Notes under the pieces: model-generated
What the model was told of the DNA's origin: nothing
What the model saw: the letters and a program-made list of their open reading frames with translations, nothing else
The model's database searches: none
In this document: piece by piece, positions 1 through 5,190 of the stretch
How positions within the stretch are numbered: the first letter of the stretch is position 1
How the letters are laid out: every line of letters begins with the position of its first letter
Position numbers and translations under genes: made by a program
Assembly (NCBI GenBank): GCA_002383405.1
Contig: DFYS01000070.1
Location: 1 to 5,190, forward strand
DNA: 5,190 nt
Reading direction: 5' to 3'
DNA from: Moorella sp. UBA4076
Lineage (GTDB): Bacteria > Bacillota > DSM-521 > Neomoorellales > Neomoorellaceae

Positions 1-25
1 CCATAATGAAACCCCATAATGAAAC
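1..25. repeat. Tandem 12-bp direct repeat, period 13
   Basis: The 12-mer CCATAATGAAAC occurs at 1-12 and again at 14-25, separated by one C. It lies just upstream of the predicted secA promoter. It could be a regulator-binding repeat, or the tail of an upstream gene: one frame reads HNETP and then stops at 17-19, and another stays open to a stop at 51-53. The window starts here, so these cannot be told apart. The repeat itself is certain; its function is unknown. Confidence 0.5.
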
Positions 26-30
26 TATTA

Positions 31-59
31 TTGCCCCGGGCAATCTTTCGTGTTAAAAT
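31..59 (+). promoter_or_regulatory. Probable sigma-A promoter of secA, extended -10
   Basis: The -35 element is TTGCCC (31-36, 4 of 6 to consensus). After a 17-bp spacer comes the -10 element TAAAAT (54-59, 5 of 6), preceded by TG one base away (51-52), which makes an extended -10. Transcription would begin near 66, leaving a leader of about 60 nt before secA. The -35 lies inside an imperfect dyad, ATTGCC-CCG-GGCAAT (30-44), which could be an operator or chance. This is a motif-based call. Confidence 0.6.
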
Positions 60-78
60 AGAAACCACAAGGTTAACC

Positions 79-104
79 CTGGTAAGGAACCAGCACGGTT
101 CCTT
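79..104 (+). promoter_or_regulatory. secA 5' leader hairpin with competing fold
   Basis: AAGGAACC (84-91) and GGTTCCTT (97-104) form a perfect 8-bp stem with a 5-nt loop. It is followed by TT and an AT-rich stretch, and ends 7 nt before the secA Shine-Dalgarno sequence. An alternative 5-bp stem, CTGGT (79-83) with ACCAG (89-93), uses part of the same strand, so the two cannot form together. The self-complementary GGTTAACC (71-78) can also pair with either arm. This could be a terminator or attenuator, a translational control element, or the weak terminator of an upstream gene. The U-tract is short, so strong termination is doubtful. Confidence 0.45.
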
Positions 105-111
105 TTATATT

Positions 112-120
112 GAGGTGATC
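112..120 (+). promoter_or_regulatory. secA ribosome binding site
   Basis: GAGGTGATC matches nine consecutive bases of the Firmicute anti-Shine-Dalgarno complement. The GAGG core lies 10 nt before the ATG at 126, which fixes that start. The match is unusually extended and predicts efficient initiation. Confidence 0.85.
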
Positions 121-125
121 AAGCA

Positions 126-2810
<2,685 letters not shown>

Positions 2811-2817
2811 CAAGTGA

Positions 2818-2824
2818 GAGGTGA
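2818..2824 (+). promoter_or_regulatory. prfB ribosome binding site
   Basis: GAGGTGA ends 6 nt before the ATG at 2831. It supports a start well upstream of the in-frame stop at 2900-2902, and therefore supports the frameshift reading of prfB. It lies in the 20-nt gap after the secA stop, and no separate promoter is visible there. Confidence 0.8.
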
Positions 2825-2830
2825 GCAGCT

Positions 2831-3938
2831 ATGCTGCAGGATTATAAAGGCCGCCTGGAGGATTTAGCCCGGCGACTGAAAGAATTGAGGGTTTCCCTTT
2901 GACCTGGATGCAGCAACAGAGGAAACATTACGCCTGGAAAAGGAGATGCTCGCGCCTGGCTTCTGGGAAGAGCGCGCCCGCGCCGAAGCCGCAGGCAAAC
3001 GGCTCACCTATTTAAAAGAAAAGCTGGGCCGCTATCGCGAGCTGGCACAGAATTATACTGATGTCCATGAGCTCTGGCAGCTGGCCCTGGCCGAAGAGGA
3101 TGCCTCCCTGGAGGCAGCGATCGCCGGGGAACTGGCAGCCGTAGAAGGCCGGGTTGAGGAGGTTTCCCTGGCCACGCTGCTGCACGGTCGCTATGATCGC
3201 AACAACGCTATTCTATCGCTGCACCCCGGTGCCGGGGGTACCGAATCCCAGGACTGGGCGGCCATGCTCTTCAGGATGTACAGCCGTTGGGCCGAAAGCC
3301 ACGGTTACCAGATGGAAATCCTGGACTATCTAGAGGGGGAAGAGGCAGGCGTGAAGAGCGCTACCATCCTGGTTAAGGGAGAGAACGCCTACGGTTATCT
3401 GCAGGCGGAAAAAGGCGTCCACCGGCTGGTGCGGATATCGCCCTTCGATGCCGCCGGCCGCCGCCATACCTCTTTTGCTTCCGTGGACGTTATCCCCGAG
3501 GTAACGCCTGATGAGGAAGTGAGCATTAACCCCGACGATTTAAAGATTGATACCTTCCGTTCCCAGGGCGCCGGCGGCCAGCATGTCAACAAGACGGATT
3601 CGGCGGTACGCCTTACCCACCTGCCGACGGGGATCGTTGTCAGCTGTCAGAACGAGCGCTCCCAGCACGCCAACCGCCTGAGCGCCATGAAGATCCTGCA
3701 GGCCAAACTGGCGGCCTTAAAGCGCCAGGAACAGGAGGCGGAGATGGCGCGTTTGCGGGGCGAACAGCGGGAGATCGCCTGGGGCAGCCAGATCCGCTCT
3801 TACGTCTTTCACCCTTACAGCCTGGTCAAGGACCACCGCACCGAGGCCGAAACCGGTAACATCCAGGCGGTAATGGACGGCCAGCTTGACCTCTTCATCC
3901 AGGCTTTTTTACAGTGGCAGCAAAGAGGGCAGGCGTGA
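2831..3938 (+). CDS. prfB: Peptide chain release factor 2 (programmed +1 frameshift)
   Basis: RF2 recognises UAA and UGA stop codons in the ribosomal A site and triggers release of the finished peptide. The zero frame from 2831 gives 23 residues (MLQDYKGRL...ELRVSL) and stops at TGA 2900-2902. Skipping T2900 enters the +1 frame at GAC 2901 and runs to the stop ending at 3938. The total is 368 residues, against 365 in E. coli. In the joined protein the anticodon-like SPF tripeptide is at 203-205 and the catalytic GGQ at 248-250 (GAGGQHVNKTDSAVR). Both are intact and within two residues of the E. coli positions. SPF rather than PxT marks it as RF2, not RF1. A start at ATG 2946 would lose 38 N-terminal residues and has no convincing ribosome binding site. 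The gene lies 20 nt behind secA, probably in the same operon. High RF2 terminates at the UGA and low RF2 permits the shift: this autoregulation is known from the family, and here it is inferred from the preserved site. Confidence 0.96.
2887..2903 (+). other. prfB: prfB programmed +1 ribosomal frameshift site
   Basis: The slippery codon CTT (2897-2899) is followed by TGA and then C (2900-2903), the canonical CTTTGAC of prfB. Upstream, GAGGG (2887-2891) is a Shine-Dalgarno-like stimulator. Its AGG codon sits at the same codon position as in E. coli (AGG GGG TAT CTT TGA C), but the next codon is GTT instead of GGG, so pairing with 16S rRNA should be shorter. The protein fits the shift: ...LRVSL in zero frame, then DLDAATEE in +1 frame, like LRGYL-D in E. 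coli. Confidence 0.94.
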
Positions 3939-3956
3939 ACCTCCTCCGGGACAAGG

Positions 3957-3969
3957 CATAAGGCTTATG
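3957..3969. promoter_or_regulatory. Perfect 13-bp dyad, candidate operator
   Basis: CATAAG (3957-3962), a central G, and CTTATG (3964-3969) form a perfect 6-bp inverted repeat. It ends 11 bp before the -35 box of the downstream promoter. A one-base centre cannot form a stable RNA hairpin, so a protein-binding DNA site is the likelier reading. The downstream gene encodes a winged helix-turn-helix protein, so autoregulation is conceivable, but nothing here shows it. Chance occurrence is possible. Confidence 0.35.
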
Positions 3970-3980
3970 TAGAAAAAGAA

Positions 3981-4009
3981 TTGACAGCAGGCAAATAAAG
4001 GGCTATGCT
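3981..4009 (+). promoter_or_regulatory. Sigma-A promoter of the winged-helix regulator gene
   Basis: A consensus TTGACA (3981-3986) is followed by a 17-bp spacer and TATGCT (4004-4009, 4 of 6 to TATAAT). Transcription would begin near 4016. That is downstream of the ATG at 4005, which lies within the -10 box, and upstream of the ribosome binding site at 4029. The promoter separates this gene from the secA-prfB unit, although no clear terminator follows prfB, so read-through may also occur. Confidence 0.7.
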
Positions 4010-4028
4010 AAAGGTAGCACGTTGTGAA

Positions 4029-4034
4029 AGAGGT
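4029..4034 (+). promoter_or_regulatory. Ribosome binding site deciding the regulator start
   Basis: AGAGGT, within AAAGAGGT (4027-4034), lies 6-7 nt before ATG 4041, close to ideal. It touches the alternative ATG at 4035 and therefore cannot serve it. It is downstream of ATG 4005, which has only a poor purine-rich AAAGGG close before it. Confidence 0.7.
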
Positions 4035-4040
4035 ATGCTG

Positions 4041-4733
4041 ATGCTTACCAGACGACGGGCTCAATTTCTGGACCGGATCCAGGCCATCTACCAGCAGACC
4101 GGAGAACCTGTCCACTATATAACCGTAGCCGAAGCCCTGCAGGTCAGCAAATGGACAGCCTACGATGTATTGCTGGAACTGGAGAAAGAGGGCTATCTGG
4201 AACGGCAGTATATCGTCAACAACAACGAGAAGACGCCGGGGCGATCGATGATTATGTTTTTTCCCGCCCCTCTGGCCGGCGGTAATTCTACCTTTGCCAT
4301 GGACTGGCAGCAGGTGCGGGCCAGATTGTTGGATACTCTGGGCGACCTTTTACCCCGCGAGGCCGGCCGGGTAGCTCATGAATTGATGGAAGAGATACCC
4401 GGCAAGGTCTATCCAGTTATTACCTGCGCCTATACTTTGACCGTCCTGCTGGCATACTTGAAATCCCTGGGGGAAAAGGCTTTGAGCCTGGTATGCGGCG
4501 CCCTGCAAAAGGCACCACGGCCGGAAGCCGGCCTGCTGCTGGCCACCGGTACGGGCCTGGGTCTGGCCGTCAACCTGTTGCCCCAGGGAAACCCGGCCGC
4601 CCAGATGGCCGGCTACCTGAACCGCCTGCAGGAGCAGATTGGCAATCTAACCAGCGGCGAGCACAGACTGCTGCTCGATTTTTTTCATGAAGCCCTGGAA
4701 CGGGTAAGTAAAAAAGCTGAGGTCCGGTGCTAA
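4041..4733 (+). CDS. Winged helix-turn-helix protein, probable transcriptional regulator
   Basis: I do not recognise a named family. The 230-residue product begins MLTRRRAQFL. Residues about 7-75 look like a winged helix-turn-helix: a first helix (RAQFLDRIQAIYQQ), YITVAEALQVSKWTAYDVLLELEKEGYLERQ (26-56) as helix-turn-recognition helix and start of the wing, then a basic GRSMIMFF strand (67-74). This suggests DNA binding. Residues about 88-222 are mostly helical, with hydrophobic stretches at 123-140 (around TLTVLLAYL) and 163-181 (AGLLLATGTGLGLAVNLLP). They are too short or too interrupted by glycine to call as membrane helices with confidence, and may be a dimerisation or ligand domain. Cysteines occur at 129, 152 and 230, the last residue. 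I chose start 4041 because of its ribosome binding site and because ATG 4005 is inside the promoter; starting at 4005 would add 12 residues. The target genes are unknown. The dyad at 3957-3969 and the downstream ferredoxin gene are candidates by position only. Confidence 0.75.
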   Translation: MLTRRRAQFLDRIQAIYQQTGEPVHYITVAEALQVSKWTAYDVLLELEKEGYLERQYIVNNNEKTPGRSMIMFFPAPLAGGNSTFAMDWQQVRARLLDTLGDLLPREAGRVAHELMEEIPGKVYPVITCAYTLTVLLAYLKSLGEKALSLVCGALQKAPRPEAGLLLATGTGLGLAVNLLPQGNPAAQMAGYLNRLQEQIGNLTSGEHRLLLDFFHEALERVSKKAEVRC

Positions 4734-4751
4734 ACAAGCCCGGGCTTTTTT
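4710..4751 (+). terminator. Probable rho-independent terminator after the regulator
   Basis: AAAAAAGC (4710-4717) can pair with GCTTTTTT (4744-4751), and CCGG (4724-4727) can pair with CCGG (4740-4743) inside that stem. A smaller alternative uses AAGCCCGGGCTT (4736-4747) followed by T residues. The left arm overlaps the last codons of the regulator gene. The six-T run fits a terminator, and the A-rich left arm could make it work on the other strand too. The stem has an asymmetric bulge, so its efficiency is uncertain. Confidence 0.5.
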
Positions 4752-4805
4752 CTAGTTCGGCGATTTCCCCCCCCGCCGGCCCTGGCTGCATAATCGCATC
4801 TGCTC

Positions 4806-4811
4806 AGGAGG
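4806..4811 (+). other. Unused AGGAGG Shine-Dalgarno-like sequence
   Basis: A consensus AGGAGG lies 28 nt before the ferredoxin ATG, with no ATG, GTG or TTG at a normal distance. CTG at 4816 would be followed by AAA and a TAA stop. The ferredoxin itself has only GGGGG (4829-4833) at normal spacing. The site may stabilise or load the mRNA, as ribosome-bound SD sequences in some Bacillus leaders do, or it may be a relic or chance. The rest of 4752-4839 shows a run of eight C residues (4767-4774) and only a poor -10-like CATAAT (4789-4794) without a -35. Confidence 0.35.
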
Positions 4812-4839
4812 AATACTGAAATAAAAGCGGGGGATTGCC

Positions 4840-5097
4840 ATGCCTTACTATATAACCAATAACTGCATTGCCTGTGGCGACTGTACGGTAGTATGCCCCC
4901 GGCGGGCTATTATTGAGGCCGACTGGACTCCCGCGGGCAATGACGATAATCCTTCCTTATCCGGGGTGGCATCTGACCGGGCACTGAGGAATACCTCCGG
5001 AGGTCCGGCCCCCTTTTACCGGATAACGGCCGCTTGTGATCCTTGCAACTGCTGCCGGGAGATTTGCCCGGCCGGGGCAATTATCTGGCGGGATTAG
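4840..5097 (+). CDS. Small 2[4Fe-4S] ferredoxin-like protein with long linker
   Basis: The 85-residue product has two complete [4Fe-4S] motifs: C9, C12, C15, C19-P20 and C66, C69, C72, C76-P77. It is therefore probably a cytoplasmic low-potential electron carrier or a small electron-transfer subunit. Each half begins with a similar stretch, YYITNN before C9 and YRITAA before C66, as expected from the known internal duplication of ferredoxins. Between C19 and C66 lie 46 residues, versus about 18-19 in classical clostridial ferredoxins. The extra part (about 28-59) is rich in Gly, Asn, Ser, Asp and Pro and looks disordered. An extra cysteine, C71, lies inside the second motif. The start is ATG 4840, because an in-frame TAA at 4822 excludes anything much earlier. 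Its GGGGG ribosome binding site is weak but well placed. The redox partner is unknown. It lies 106 nt behind the regulator, beyond the probable terminator, so it may be transcribed separately. Confidence 0.85.
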   Translation: MPYYITNNCIACGDCTVVCPRRAIIEADWTPAGNDDNPSLSGVASDRALRNTSGGPAPFYRITAACDPCNCCREICPAGAIIWRD

Positions 5098-5190
5098 ATG
5101 TTTGCCAGCTGGCTATGACGGTGCCCTGATATTAACCAGGTCAACATAGTCCTACCCTGAAAATAGCGTTCTGCCGATCAGTATGTTACT

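Noticed and set aside
2900..2902. In-frame TGA as evidence that prfB is a pseudogene
   Set aside because: The surrounding CTTTGAC, the SD-like sequence and the perfect continuation in the +1 frame show the known programmed frameshift.
3395..3592. Minus-strand open frame opposite prfB
   Set aside because: It lies opposite the SPF and GGQ coding region of RF2 and has no independent support.
4767..4774. Run of eight C residues as a phase-variation tract
   Set aside because: It is intergenic, between a terminator and a gene with no promoter clearly spanning it; more likely a neutral run or a sequencing-error hotspot.
4493..4791. Two short frames overlapping the regulator's 3' half, one on each strand
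   Set aside because: Low-complexity Pro/Gly/Arg-rich translations typical of out-of-frame GC-rich sequence; the regulator frame explains the region.
5104..5149. GCCAGCTGGC palindrome (5104-5113) and CTATG/CATAG and CCTG/CAGG pairings as a terminator after the ferredoxin
   Set aside because: There is no T-run after the folds and the stems are only 4-5 bp apart from the palindrome, which lacks a loop. No gene or RNA is supportable in 5098-5190.

Overview
The window looks like a chromosomal segment of an anaerobic, fairly GC-rich Firmicute. Moorella or another Thermoanaerobacterales/Peptococcaceae-type clostridium is my best guess. The guess rests on Bacillus/Clostridium-type Shine-Dalgarno sequences (GAGGTGATC before secA), sigma-A style promoters, the secA-prfB gene pair known from Firmicutes, and a clostridial-style 2[4Fe-4S] ferredoxin. 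It comes from reading, not from a database match.

Layout, all genes on the + strand. Positions 1-125 hold a 13-bp tandem repeat, an extended -10 promoter (31-59) and a leader with a perfect 8-bp hairpin just before the secA ribosome binding site. Positions 126-2810 encode SecA, the ATPase motor of protein export, complete with its C-terminal zinc-binding tail. Twenty bases later comes prfB (2831-3938), peptide chain release factor 2. It is read only by a programmed +1 frameshift at CTT TGA C (2897-2903), giving 23 + 345 = 368 residues. The first ATG of the downstream open frame (2946) is not its start.

Positions 3939-4040 hold a perfect dyad (CATAAG-G-CTTATG) and a strong promoter (TTGACA, 17 bp, TATGCT). 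They drive an unrecognised 230-residue protein (4041-4733) with an N-terminal winged helix-turn-helix and an uncharacterised helical C-terminal region. The most upstream ATG of that gene (4005) lies inside the -10 box, so 4041 is the better start. A terminator-like fold overlaps its 3' end. Positions 4840-5097 encode a small ferredoxin-like protein with two CxxCxxCxxxCP motifs separated by an unusually long linker. No gene is visible in 5098-5190.

secA and prfB appear to form a housekeeping unit for protein export and translation termination. The regulator and the ferredoxin look like a separate accessory part; any functional link between them is inference from adjacency only. The best established unusual biology is the autoregulatory prfB frameshift, whose stimulator is weaker than the E. 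coli one. I do not see convincing evidence of an entirely new system; the regulator and the long-linker ferredoxin are the least explained parts.
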